Positions 1-8,066 are shown, counted from the stretch's first letter. The stretch is DNA of 13,152 nt from JADGHX01 sp040255575 (GCA_040255575.1 JBDZVF010000148.1:1-13152); one strand, 5' to 3'. Notes: generated from the letters alone by a model not told the origin. Made by a program: numbers and translations.

Positions 1-1
1 C

Positions 2-1267
2 GATGCCGACCTGCTGAAGATGCAGGATCAGCTGCGCTCGGGCTGGCTCTCGCAGGCCGAGCAGCTCATCAAGCAGTATTACGGCCTCGAGGCGAACGGC
101 AACTCGATCAAGATCGACTTCACGGGTTTCACTGACGGGAGCGGCGGCACGCTGGCGCGCGTGTCGGCAGCAGTGGGTGCGAGCGGCATCGGCGTGAACA
201 TCACGCTGCAGGTCGACATGGAGGACTTCAAGTCCGGATCACCGACCAACGACCGCGTCATCGCGCACGAGATGACGCACGCCGTGATGGACGCGACGAT
301 GAACGTCGGCTCGTTCTTCGCGAACAACCAGCAGTTCTTCATGGAAGGCACCGCTGAGCTGATGCAGGGTGCGGATGGCCGGCTTTACGGCGATATCGGC
401 GGCGCCGGCGGTGCGAACATCAACGCGGTCGTGGCCAAGGCGGCCTCGTGGGGAACGGCCTGGGATGGCACGAGCGCGTCATACTCCGCGGCCTACGCCG
501 GTATGCGCTATCTCGACGAGCAGATCAGGGCCGCCGGCGGCACCGGCATCCGGGATGTGATGACGTATCTGGCCGCCGCGCCGAACACGCGCACGCTGGA
601 TCAGGCGTTGGCGAACGCGACTCACGGCGCGTTCACGGGTCTCGCCGATTTCAGGACGAAGTTCCAGGCCGATGGCGCGGCGTACATCGGCAACCTGCTG
701 AGCTCCGGCAAGCTGACCAACGCGGACACGGGCGCTATCGGTGGCGCGGATGCGAGTGGCGGCTCGGTGAGAACCGCGACGTCCGTCATTCCGGACGCGG
801 CGACTCACAGCGGTGAAGATCAGCTCACCGGCTTCAAGGAAAGCTGGGAAGAGGTGCTGGCGAGCACTGACTTCAGCGCCAACAGGCAGCAGCTGCAGAT
901 TGGGGCGAACGTCGGGGACACGCTCGGCGTCAGTACGTTCGCGATGAACGGAAAGGCACTCGGCATCATGGATGCGGACGTGTCCAGCAACGCGAACGAG
1001 GTGATCTTCAAGATGGATCGCGCGCTCGAATACGTGAACGCGCGGCGCGCGGATCTTGGCGCGCAGCTCGGGCGGCTCGACTCCATCAATGCCAACCTCA
1101 CGGCGAATGTGGAGTCGATGTCGGCGAGCCGGTCGCGCATCCTGGATGCGGACTTCGCGGTCGAGACGGCGACCCTCACGCGGCAGCAGATCCTGCAGCA
1201 GGCGGGGACGGCGATGCTGGCTCAGGCGAATACGTCGGCGCAGCAGGTGTTGCAGCTTCTCCGCTGA
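2..1267 (+). CDS. Flagellinolysin: flagellin with inserted zinc metalloprotease domain (5'-partial)
   Basis: The gene enters from the left edge; the first complete in-frame codon is at base 2, so the N-terminal flagellin D0/D1 helices are outside the window. The first ~240 visible residues form a protease domain with a gluzincin HExxH motif, HEMTH, at codons 266-280. A probable third zinc ligand, Glu, is in FMEGTAEL at codon 344-346, 22 residues after the second His. From about base 875 to the stop the protein is a normal flagellin C-terminus: LQIGANVGDT, then ILDADFAVETATLTR, then a Gln/Ala-rich helix ending VLQLLR. This order (flagellin ends around a metallopeptidase replacing the hypervariable D2/D3 region) is that of the flagellinolysin family, whose members assemble into filaments with proteolytic activity. 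All visible catalytic residues are present, so an active enzyme is inferred. The gene is convergent with argS, 46 bp away; only a weak 4-5 bp hairpin lies between them. Confidence 0.93.
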   Translation, partial: DADLLKMQDQLRSGWLSQAEQLIKQYYGLEANGNSIKIDFTGFTDGSGGTLARVSAAVGASGIGVNITLQVDMEDFKSGSPTNDRVIAHEMTHAVMDATMNVGSFFANNQQFFMEGTAELMQGADGRLYGDIGGAGGANINAVVAKAASWGTAWDGTSASYSAAYAGMRYLDEQIRAAGGTGIRDVMTYLAAAPNTRTLDQALANATHGAFTGLADFRTKFQADGAAYIGNLLSSGKLTNADTGAIGGADASGGSVRTATSVIPDAATHSGEDQLTGFKESWEEVLASTDFSANRQQLQIGANVGDTLGVSTFAMNGKALGIMDADVSSNANEVIFKMDRALEYVNARRADLGAQLGRLDSINANLTANVESMSASRSRILDADFAVETATLTRQQILQQAGTAMLAQANTSAQQVLQLLR

Positions 1268-1313
1268 GAAAAGACACAGAAGCCGTCAGTTGCCGGCCGA
1301 TTCGGCGTTCTGC

Positions 1314-3065
1314 TTACATCCTCTCCGGCGTAGACACGCCCAACAGCTCCAGCGCCAATTCCAGCTGCCGCAGCGTCGCCGCGGCGAGCGCAAGGCGCGA
1401 AGCGCGAATCTCCGCGCTGGGCTCCTGCAGAATGGGGCAGTTGCTGTAGAAGCTCGAGAAGCTCTGCGCGAGGGAGAACGCGTGCTCCGTCAGGAAGTGA
1501 GGCGCTCGCCGTTCATACGCCGTGGTCACCGCCGCTTCGAACGCATCCAGCGCCAGGGCGACCGCGCGCTCATCCGCGTGTGAAACGCTGATGGGTCCCG
1601 GCGCGAGCCCCTGCTCCTGCGCCTTGCGCAGAATCGACTTGATTCGCACCGTGGCGTACAGCAGGTACGGCCCCGTCTTGCCTTCGAAGCTCATGAAGCG
1701 GTCGAGATCGAAGACGTAAGACGTGCCGCGGAAATTGACGAGATCCGCGATCTTGAGCGCCGCGATCGCCACCTTGTCCGCCACGCTCTCGAACTCTTCG
1801 GGCGAGAAGTCCTCACCGATCTTCGCTTCGCGCAGGCGTGCGCGCGCCTTCTCGCGCGCCATGCCGATGAGGTCGCCGAGCTTCAGCACACCCCCGGCAC
1901 GCGTCTTGAAGGGCTTGCCGTCCGGCCCGTTCATCGTGCCGAAGCCGATGTGCTCCAGCGTGCCGGGCTGCGCGTAGCCCGCGAGCTCCGCCGCGCGAAA
2001 CACCTGCTCGAAGTGATCGGCCTGGCGCTGGTCCACCACGTACAGGCACAGCTCGAAATCGAACTGCCGGCGGCGCTGAACGATCGTGGCGAGATCGGTG
2101 GTGCCGTACATCGCCGAGCCTTCGGAAGACACCACGAGCAGCGGCGGAATTTCCCGCTTGTCCTCCGGCCGCGCGACGCGCAGCACCTGCGCGCCCTGGT
2201 CGAGCTCGAGCAGCCCCTTCGTCCGCAGCTCCTCGATCATCGCAGGGATGTACGGATCGGCGTCGCTCTCGCCGTTCCACAGGTCGAAGTCGACGCCGAG
2301 CGCGCTGAACTCGCGCTTCAACGCGACCATCGACACGTCGTGCATCGCGCGCCAGATGCGCCGATGGGTCGGCTCGCCCTCCTGCAGCAGTGCCGTCGCC
2401 TTGCGCGCGCGATTGCGGAAGGGTTCATCCTCCTTGGCGCGCGCGGCGGCCGCGGGATAGATGCGCTCCAGATCTTCCAGCGTGAGTGCCGCCAGGCGCT
2501 TGTCGATGGCCGCCGTGTCGCTGAGACCGCCGAGCTCGTCTTCGAGCGCGGTGATCAGCAGCCCCATCTGGAAGCCCCAGTCGCCGAAGTGCGCGTCGCC
2601 CCACACCCGGTCGCCGCGGAAACGGAAGATGCGCTTGATGCTCTCGCCGATGATCGACGCACGCAGGTGACCCACGTGCATGGGCTTCGCCACGTTCGGC
2701 CCGCCATAGTCGACGACCACGCGGCGCTTGCGGCTCACGAGGCCGGCGCCGGCGCGGGCATCATCGGCGACCTGCTGCGCGCGGGCGCCCAGCGCTTGCG
2801 GCGTGAGTCGGAAATTGAGGAACCCCGGCCCGGCGACTGTGGGGCGCTCGGCGATATCGGTGGCGGTCCAGCGCTCCGCGATCAGGGCCGCCAGCTCCTG
2901 CGGCTTGCGGCCGACTTTCTTCGCGAGGGCGAGCGCGCCATTGCACTGAAAGTCCCCGAGATCCCGGCGATCCGCGGGTTTCACGGTGGAGTGGGTGGTA
3001 TCGAAGCCGAGCGCGGAAAAAACGGCGGCCGTCGCCTCGCTCAGGCGGCTGGAAAAATCGTTCAT
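1314..3065 (-). CDS. argS: Arginyl-tRNA synthetase
   Basis: Cytoplasmic class I aminoacyl-tRNA synthetase that charges tRNA-Arg with arginine using ATP. The 583 residues match the usual bacterial length. Residues 1-110 are the Arg-tRNA synthetase N-terminal domain that contacts the tRNA elbow (DLGDFQCNGALALAKK). The HIGH signature is HVGH at 130-133, following VDYGGPNVAKPMH. The KMSKS loop is replaced by FKTRAGG at 386-392, as is normal for ArgS. The C-terminal part has the DALR anticodon-binding pattern, with GPYLLYATVRIKSILRK near residue 475. The ATG at 3065 is the only plausible start: no ATG, GTG or TTG lies upstream in frame in the short gap. It lacks a clear Shine-Dalgarno sequence. 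The gene follows the PilZ gene by 69 bp on the same strand; an imperfect leader hairpin lies in the gap. Confidence 0.97.
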   Translation of the reverse strand: MNDFSSRLSEATAAVFSALGFDTTHSTVKPADRRDLGDFQCNGALALAKKVGRKPQELAALIAERWTATDIAERPTVAGPGFLNFRLTPQALGARAQQVADDARAGAGLVSRKRRVVVDYGGPNVAKPMHVGHLRASIIGESIKRIFRFRGDRVWGDAHFGDWGFQMGLLITALEDELGGLSDTAAIDKRLAALTLEDLERIYPAAAARAKEDEPFRNRARKATALLQEGEPTHRRIWRAMHDVSMVALKREFSALGVDFDLWNGESDADPYIPAMIEELRTKGLLELDQGAQVLRVARPEDKREIPPLLVVSSEGSAMYGTTDLATIVQRRRQFDFELCLYVVDQRQADHFEQVFRAAELAGYAQPGTLEHIGFGTMNGPDGKPFKTRAGGVLKLGDLIGMAREKARARLREAKIGEDFSPEEFESVADKVAIAALKIADLVNFRGTSYVFDLDRFMSFEGKTGPYLLYATVRIKSILRKAQEQGLAPGPISVSHADERAVALALDAFEAAVTTAYERRAPHFLTEHAFSLAQSFSSFYSNCPILQEPSAEIRASRLALAAATLRQLELALELLGVSTPERM

Positions 3066-3077
3066 CGGAGGATAGTT

Positions 3078-3105
3078 GCCTGGATCTAACCGGTCAGGTC
3101 CAGGC
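3078..3105 (-). promoter_or_regulatory. Leader inverted repeat upstream of argS
   Basis: A perfect 7-bp inverted repeat (GCCTGGA / TCCAGGC, arms 3078-3084 and 3099-3105) encloses a 14-base loop containing ACCGGT. It lies 13 bases upstream of the argS start codon on the minus strand. No T-run follows it, so it is a weak terminator candidate for the PilZ gene. It could equally be a leader structure that affects argS expression. A CATAAT box just upstream could serve as an argS -10, without a good -35. Confidence 0.3.
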
Positions 3106-3134
3106 GCAATTATGCACGCTCCAGGCGGCGAACC

Positions 3135-4070
3135 CTACGCCCTGAGCGTGGAGGCGGCCATCAGCATCTGCCAGAGGCTGTGAAACTCCAACAGCAGGTG
3201 CTCGCTCACGTAGCCGTGAAGGATGAGCCCTTCCCGCTCACCCAGCGCTTCGAACTTGACGCCGTAGAACGTGCAGTTCGGGTGCCGTGAATCCGTGGGC
3301 CCGATCGAGTTGAGCACCGTGACCGGAAGCTCGAGGACGAACCTCGATTCCAGCACCTCAACGCAGGCGAGGAGCTTTGCCTTCCTGCCTTTCTCGAGAG
3401 CGAACGCCGCGATATCGAGCGCGATGCGCGCGCCGCCCGTGCTGAGGTCGCAGATCACGCAGGCAAGCTTCTCGTGCGTCTGAAGCTCCGCGCGCACCGC
3501 CACCCGCGCGCGCGGCGCGCCGCGGATCTGTCGATGCTCCACTTCTTTCTTGAGCTGCAACAGCAGATGCGGAAACGGCTCGAACGCGGCCTTCTGCGCG
3601 ACGGCCGTGAAGCGAAACGCCGAGGTGAGCTGGAACGTGCGGCACACGAGCACCTGCCCGGTGAGCACGGGAACGAGCGAGCCGTCGGCCTGCACGGGCG
3701 CGGTGACGAGAATCGACTGGCCGTGCACGCCCATGAGCTGCACGGGATACGCCTTGTCGGTTTCGCCTTTGGCAATGCTGATCGCGAGGTGCTGGCCGTC
3801 GCCGCCCGCTTCGTAATCGCGGTGGAGCGCGTCGAGCGGACTGTCCTCGACCGGCTCGTCTTCCTCTTCCCGTTCGCCGGCGCCGCGCGCTTTCTTGCCG
3901 GCGCCATCGGTCACGTCACAGTGGTGGCCGTTGCGCACGAGCATCTCGCGCAGGCGTTCGCTTTCGACCACGCGACCCTGGGCGAGCAGCAGCTTGCCAT
4001 CGGCCGTGAAGATCGAGAACGGCAAAGGCTTGCCGACGACGATTCGATTGGGGTCCATGCCCGCACCCAT
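3135..4070 (-). CDS. PilZ-domain (YcgR-like) c-di-GMP-binding protein
   Basis: Predicted cytoplasmic c-di-GMP effector of 311 residues. The PilZ domain spans about residues 180-295. Both nucleotide-binding signatures are visible: RxxxR as R183-GAP-R187 and DxSxxG as D208-LSTG-G213. Residues ~95-178 (PVQLMGVHGQSILV to FPHLLLQLKKEVEHR) resemble the YcgR N-terminal domain that precedes PilZ in flagellar-brake proteins. The first ~50 residues (VGKPLPFSIFTADGKLLLAQG) are an extra N-terminal unit, followed by a charged low-complexity linker at 57-80. The ATG at 4070 is chosen because GGAGG lies 5 bases upstream; a second in-frame ATG at 4058 has no such site. Role in motility or surface behaviour is inferred from the family. 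It is flanked by argS and a DUF1801 gene on the same strand. Confidence 0.88.
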   Translation of the reverse strand: MGAGMDPNRIVVGKPLPFSIFTADGKLLLAQGRVVESERLREMLVRNGHHCDVTDGAGKKARGAGEREEEDEPVEDSPLDALHRDYEAGGDGQHLAISIAKGETDKAYPVQLMGVHGQSILVTAPVQADGSLVPVLTGQVLVCRTFQLTSAFRFTAVAQKAAFEPFPHLLLQLKKEVEHRQIRGAPRARVAVRAELQTHEKLACVICDLSTGGARIALDIAAFALEKGRKAKLLACVEVLESRFVLELPVTVLNSIGPTDSRHPNCTFYGVKFEALGEREGLILHGYVSEHLLLEFHSLWQMLMAASTLRA

Positions 4071-4165
4071 GCGTGCCTCCTTCGGGGAGTTTTACGGATC
4101 GGTGCAGCATTTCTTGAGTCAACGCGGCCGGGATCGTGAACTGCGTCCGGCTGTGGCCTTGGCGA

Positions 4166-4564
4166 CTAGGCGGATCGCAGCAGCAGCCGGCAGTGGAGGT
4201 AGGCGGCGTCGATCAGTTCCCCGAGCGCAGCCGCGTTGACCGGCTGCCCGGGTTTGAGCTTGACGTGCCGCATGCGTTTTCCGGAGCCTTCGAGCAGGTG
4301 CGCGGGGTCGGCTAGCTCGGCGCCGTGAAAGAAGCCCACATTGGCGTGCGCCCGGAAGAGGGCGACGTAAGCGAACGCCGCGTCTTCCACGCACACGGTG
4401 GGGAAGCCATCGTGCATCAGCTCCTCCACGTCCTCGCCACAGGCGCGCATTCGCCTGTACCAAGGTCGAACCAGGTCGCCGAGCGTGTGCGGCGGGCCGT
4501 TCAGCCAGGCCTCGATGCTGGGGTCGCGCTTTTCGCCGCCGGAAAGCCTGAAGATCGTGTCCAC
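4166..4564 (-). CDS. DUF1801 domain-containing protein
   Basis: A 132-residue soluble protein with the pattern of the DUF1801 (YdhG-like) family. It has WLNGPPHTLGDLVRPWYRRM, then HDGFPTVCVED, then VGFFHGAELADPAHLLEGSG (residues 77-96), then KRMRHVKLKPG (96-106), and a C-terminal helix ALGELIDAAY. The family has no well-established biochemical role. No signal peptide or membrane segment is seen. The start is GTG at 4564: an in-frame stop lies three codons upstream and no earlier start exists. The gene is divergent from the secreted NTF2-like gene (107 bp between starts) and lies 95 bp upstream of the PilZ gene on the same strand. Confidence 0.85.
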   Translation of the reverse strand: MDTIFRLSGGEKRDPSIEAWLNGPPHTLGDLVRPWYRRMRACGEDVEELMHDGFPTVCVEDAAFAYVALFRAHANVGFFHGAELADPAHLLEGSGKRMRHVKLKPGQPVNAAALGELIDAAYLHCRLLLRSA

Positions 4565-4670
4565 CCTGGATCACCACCGGTTCGACTGATGGTTCGCGGT
4601 GCGGGCGAACGCTATTGCCCGGCTGCGTTGTCGTAGGCTACCGCGATCGCTGGGGGGAGGGTAGACGACG

Positions 4671-5603
4671 ATGACACGACTGTACGCAGTGCTGGGCCTG
4701 TTCGCTTCGCTTCTGATCAGTGCGGTGGCCAACGCGCAGAGCTGCAACCGCGATTGCCTCAAGAAGCATCTGGATACCTATCTCAACGGCGTCGCCAGCC
4801 ACAAACCCGAAGCCGCTGGACTCTGGGTCGGTTTTCGACAGACCGAAAATGCGGTGGTGATCCCTGAAGGGCAGGGCGTGTGGGCGAACGTCACCGGGCT
4901 CGGATCCATTCAGCGGCGCTATTTCGATCCGGTTCAGAGTCAGGCTGGCTACTTCGGCACCGTTTTCATGGGGCAGGAGGAAGCTGTGGTGGCCGTGCGC
5001 GTGAAGGTGCAGTGGAACCAGGTGACCGAAGCCGAGTGGTTCATTTCCCGCAAGAGCGACCCGGGCCTCACCGGTGAGCCGGGCAAGACGCCGTTCAACA
5101 TCGAGACCTTGCGCGAAACGCTGCCGGCGCAGCGCGTGGTGCCCAAGGGCGAGCGCATGCAGCGCGAGGCGTTGCAGGCTATCGTCAACACCTATTTCGA
5201 CGGCATCACCAGCCACAACGGCTACATCGTGAAGGGCCACCAGGGCTGCACGCGCTATGAGAACGGCTTCCCCACGTTCAATTCGCCGATGAAGGAAGGC
5301 ATGGACGTCGGCAACAACGGCAAGACCGATTGCCGCACCCAGGCGGATTTCGGGGTCGCGATCGTGGCCATCCGCAACTACTTCGTGATCGACGAGGAAG
5401 CGCAGACGGTGATGGTGTCGGGGATGTTCCGGCGGGACGCCAAGAACCCGAAGCGGCGCAATCATTTCACCGAGCTCTTCCACCTGGATCACGGCAAGAT
5501 CCGCGACGTGCACGCCGCGTTCTATTACGCGCCGGAAGATCGGCCGGTGCCGAACTGGCCGCCGTATGACGGGCTCTTCCCGCTGCCTGCCAGTTACAAG
5601 TGA
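4671..5603 (+). CDS. Secreted protein with two NTF2/SnoaL-like units
   Basis: A 310-residue exported protein of unknown function. Residues 1-22 form a signal peptide (MTRLYAVLGL then a hydrophobic stretch) with probable cleavage ANA|QS. Two related helix starts, LKKHLDTYLNGVASHKPEA (30-48) and LQAIVNTYFDGITSHNGYI (168-186), suggest a duplicated NTF2/SnoaL-like fold. Each is followed by beta-rich sequence with conserved aromatics (AVVAVRVKVQWNQ; NHFTELFHLDHGKIRDVHAAF). SnoaL-type domains bind small hydrophobic ligands or act as isomerases, but no catalytic residues can be assigned. Cysteines C25/C29 and C193/C221 could form periplasmic disulfides. A purine-rich Shine-Dalgarno (GGAGG, 4656-4660) precedes the ATG by 10 bases. 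It is followed 75 bp later by the TPR-like gene on the same strand. Confidence 0.8.
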   Translation: MTRLYAVLGLFASLLISAVANAQSCNRDCLKKHLDTYLNGVASHKPEAAGLWVGFRQTENAVVIPEGQGVWANVTGLGSIQRRYFDPVQSQAGYFGTVFMGQEEAVVAVRVKVQWNQVTEAEWFISRKSDPGLTGEPGKTPFNIETLRETLPAQRVVPKGERMQREALQAIVNTYFDGITSHNGYIVKGHQGCTRYENGFPTFNSPMKEGMDVGNNGKTDCRTQADFGVAIVAIRNYFVIDEEAQTVMVSGMFRRDAKNPKRRNHFTELFHLDHGKIRDVHAAFYYAPEDRPVPNWPPYDGLFPLPASYK

Positions 5604-5645
5604 TATTGCTCGCGCGGTGAGCTGATTTCGGGGCGGATTGCGCTC

Positions 5646-5674
5646 CTGAGTCGTTGAGACCCTCAACGACTCAG
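5646..5674 (+). promoter_or_regulatory. Perfect 13-bp hairpin abutting the start codon of the 740-residue gene
   Basis: Arms 5646-5658 (CTGAGTCGTTGAG) and 5662-5674 (CTCAACGACTCAG) are exact inverse complements with the 3-base loop ACC. The right arm ends four bases before the ATG at 5679, so it occupies the place where a ribosome-binding site would be, and no free Shine-Dalgarno is visible. No T-run follows. It may be a terminator for the upstream secreted-protein gene, a translational gate for the downstream gene, or a protein-binding dyad. Confidence 0.7.
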
Positions 5675-5678
5675 AGCC

Positions 5679-7901
5679 ATGCGCTTGCACAACACGCTTT
5701 CGGCCGTCCTGGAATCCCTCAAAGCCGTAGCGCGCGCGTATCAGCGCCTGCCCAAGGCGGCGCGCGCGTCGGTGTGGACGGTGACCCTCGCGGGCCCGGT
5801 GCTCGCTTTCAGCTCATTGGGCGGCGGCCCGGACGAGGGCGGCTCGGGCGGTGGTGACTCGGGCAACGGCACGACGGCTGCCGCCACGGCTGAAGCAGTG
5901 GCTGGTTCCAGCGCTGGCGATGGCAGCTTCGTGCGCGGCATGGCGGCTGTTCAATCCTTCGACCTCGAGTACGAGATGGAGAAGATCGAGCGCGCCGGCC
6001 GTTACGCGATGGTCGACCCGCAAGACGATCTCGACCTGGATGACGCCATCGAGCTGCTGAGAAAGCGCATCCGCGAAGAAGGCCCCGACACGGACGTGTT
6101 CAAAGCCATCCGCAGGGGACCGGACGGCAACAAGCCCACGCTGCTCATCGCCCACAGCATGCCGCTCATGGCAGCGGGGGACGTGTGGGGCGCGGCCGCC
6201 ACTCTCCTGGTCGCGCACGAGCTCGATGAGCACGACGCAACGCCGCTCGTGAATCTCGCGGCCATCGCCAACAGCCAGGCGCTGCCGGGCGTTGCGCTGG
6301 GTCTGCTGGACGCCGCAGCGAAGCTGACGATGCGCGATGACGATTCGCCGATGGGTATGCGCGAGCGTGCTTCCTTTCTTAACAATCGCGGCCACGCGTT
6401 GCTTCTGCTGGGCCGGTACAAGGACGCCGAAATGCCGCTCCGGGAAGCGCTGGCAATGTCGCCCGAGATGTCCGAAGCGGCACACAACCTGGCGCACTCG
6501 CTGATCAAGCAGGGCAGGCGGGAGGAAGCCCGCGCGGTTGCGCCGCGCGCCGTGTGGCGCCTGCGTGGCAATCCCACGAAAGCCGTGGAGGTGAAGACGG
6601 AAAGCGGCAAGGCGCAGGGCTCCGACGTGCCCTCCAAAACCAGTGCAGATCCGGCGGACGTGATGGCCTGGGCCGAGTCGCCGTACCTCGTCGAGTCGAA
6701 TGGCCGCGTAGCGTTGCCGCTGCACATCCAGCTCGATTTGTCGCATCAGGGACAGATTGCCTGGCCGGAGCCGATCTACCCGAAGCCGGACAGCACGTTC
6801 GTGAACTACTTCCCCACGGCCTCGGCGCGCTATGTGGCTGCAGGCGCGGCGGCGTCAGCGTTCCAGCAACAGGCGCTGGGCATCACGAGGAGCATGTCCG
6901 GCAAGCGCATGACGATCAGCGATGTGCTCCAGCAGAGCATCGAGGTGCGCATCGCGCCCCTGTGGTCGATGGAGCCTATCGATCGGGAAATGCACCAGCT
7001 CGAGGCGTACAAGGAAAATCTCATTCTCGGCTCGAAGCTGCCGACGCGATTCCGCGCGCTGGAAGTTGCGCGGGCCGAGTATCAGATGGAACTGGCGGCG
7101 GAGCGCTTCAACGAGCGCTACTGGAAGGAGTCGCGCTGCCCCGAGCACTCGACGACGGAGGCCTGCTGCGCGATCAGCCGCGCGGCTACGAATCGCAACA
7201 TCGTCGAGATGACGCCTGTCGTTCGCGAGTACGAAGAGCGCATGCGCGTGTTCTTCCGCGATGCCTACGGGCTCTCCACCGCGTATGCGAGCAACCTGCC
7301 GAGAGGGCGGTGGCACGATATGGCACGGCTGGACATCGAGCACTCGGCTCAGCAATTCGCGAAACACACTCAGCAGGAGATCGCCTTCGCGTTCGCCCAC
7401 GCGGCGCCGATGGGGAGCGGCTGCTACGGCCCCACCCAGAAGCCGATCGGCGAAGCGCCCGACATCAACGTGGATGCGCCCGCGTGCAGCGCGGCTTCGC
7501 AGTGGGCCTCGGGCAAGTGGGCGTTCTCCGACGCCTTCTCGATGGAGTTCACCTGCGGCAAGGTGAAGTTCGTTGCCGAGGCGAGCGTGCCGGGCATTCG
7601 CAGAATCAACTGGGGACCGCTGAACGACGTCGGCTTCGACCTCGGCATGCACGCCGAAGCCGAGTTCTCGATGAATGGCACCGTGACGCTATTCGCAGGC
7701 CCCAAAGGCGGTGTCAAAGGCAAGATCGGCGAAGTGGGCGCCGACTTCGGCGTGAAGGACGGAATCTACGCCGTCATCGGCCGCAATGGCATCCAGGACG
7801 CGGGCTTTCGCGTGGTCATCGGCGGCGGCGTGAGCGGCGGTGCCGGCGGCGGCAGCCACGATGTGGACTCGATGGACTTTTCGATTGTGTCCGCGATATG
7901 A
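5679..7901 (+). CDS. Membrane-anchored TPR-like protein with unrecognised C-terminal half
   Basis: A 740-residue protein I cannot assign to a named family. A basic N-terminus (R19, R23, K26, R29) precedes one hydrophobic segment at ~31-48, so the rest is predicted to be periplasmic. Residues 48-85 are a Gly-then-Ala/Ser-rich linker. Residues ~155-290 are helical with TPR character; the clearest unit is FLNNRGHALLLLGRYKDAEM, then LREALAMSP, then EAAHNLAHSLIKQGRREEA (233-284). Residues 385-575 are long charged/Ala-rich helices. C487, C496 and C497 could form disulfides. Residues 610-740 look beta-rich and glycine-rich (FAGPKGGVKGKIGEVGADFG; VVIGGGVSGGAGGGS). The ATG at 5679 is the only possible upstream start because an in-frame stop lies at 5655. 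A hairpin covers the usual RBS position. A terminator follows at 8067. Confidence 0.8.
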   Translation: MRLHNTLSAVLESLKAVARAYQRLPKAARASVWTVTLAGPVLAFSSLGGGPDEGGSGGGDSGNGTTAAATAEAVAGSSAGDGSFVRGMAAVQSFDLEYEMEKIERAGRYAMVDPQDDLDLDDAIELLRKRIREEGPDTDVFKAIRRGPDGNKPTLLIAHSMPLMAAGDVWGAAATLLVAHELDEHDATPLVNLAAIANSQALPGVALGLLDAAAKLTMRDDDSPMGMRERASFLNNRGHALLLLGRYKDAEMPLREALAMSPEMSEAAHNLAHSLIKQGRREEARAVAPRAVWRLRGNPTKAVEVKTESGKAQGSDVPSKTSADPADVMAWAESPYLVESNGRVALPLHIQLDLSHQGQIAWPEPIYPKPDSTFVNYFPTASARYVAAGAAASAFQQQALGITRSMSGKRMTISDVLQQSIEVRIAPLWSMEPIDREMHQLEAYKENLILGSKLPTRFRALEVARAEYQMELAAERFNERYWKESRCPEHSTTEACCAISRAATNRNIVEMTPVVREYEERMRVFFRDAYGLSTAYASNLPRGRWHDMARLDIEHSAQQFAKHTQQEIAFAFAHAAPMGSGCYGPTQKPIGEAPDINVDAPACSAASQWASGKWAFSDAFSMEFTCGKVKFVAEASVPGIRRINWGPLNDVGFDLGMHAEAEFSMNGTVTLFAGPKGGVKGKIGEVGADFGVKDGIYAVIGRNGIQDAGFRVVIGGGVSGGAGGGSHDVDSMDFSIVSAI

Positions 7902-8066
7902 GCTTTTTAAATGGCGACGAGCCATTGCGGGGAAGAGGACTTCGTCAAATGCGATTACTGCGGGAGCGCGGCGAGGCTGGTCTTCACGCGTCGCGAGCTG
8001 CCGGGAGAACCCTCGCAACTGCGAGCCGACCGAGTGGCCCGATGGCATGAGCGCGTCGCCAAGGGG

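Noticed and set aside
1268..1313. Terminator between the flagellinolysin and argS
   Set aside because: Only a 4-5 bp GC hairpin around GCCGATTCGGC without a T-run; too weak to call.
1950..3089. Plus-strand 379-codon frame antisense to argS
   Set aside because: No recognisable domain, no ribosome-binding site, and it lies fully within the argS region, which has all family motifs.
4071..4140. Flagellar sigma-28 promoter upstream of the PilZ gene
   Set aside because: TTGACTCAAGAAA and CACCGATCC resemble the elements, but the spacing is wrong and no convincing -10 is present.
4638..5690. Minus-strand 350-codon frame antisense to the secreted NTF2-like gene
   Set aside because: His/Arg/Ala-rich low-information translation. 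The plus strand has a signal peptide and a strong Shine-Dalgarno.
6554..8050. Plus-strand 498-codon frame overlapping the TPR-like gene, including an ATGA overlap at 7898-7901 that would give a 50-residue coupled ORF
   Set aside because: The translation is Arg/Gly-rich in the manner of a shifted frame. The short tail from 7898 has no family pattern, and the overlap alone is weak evidence.
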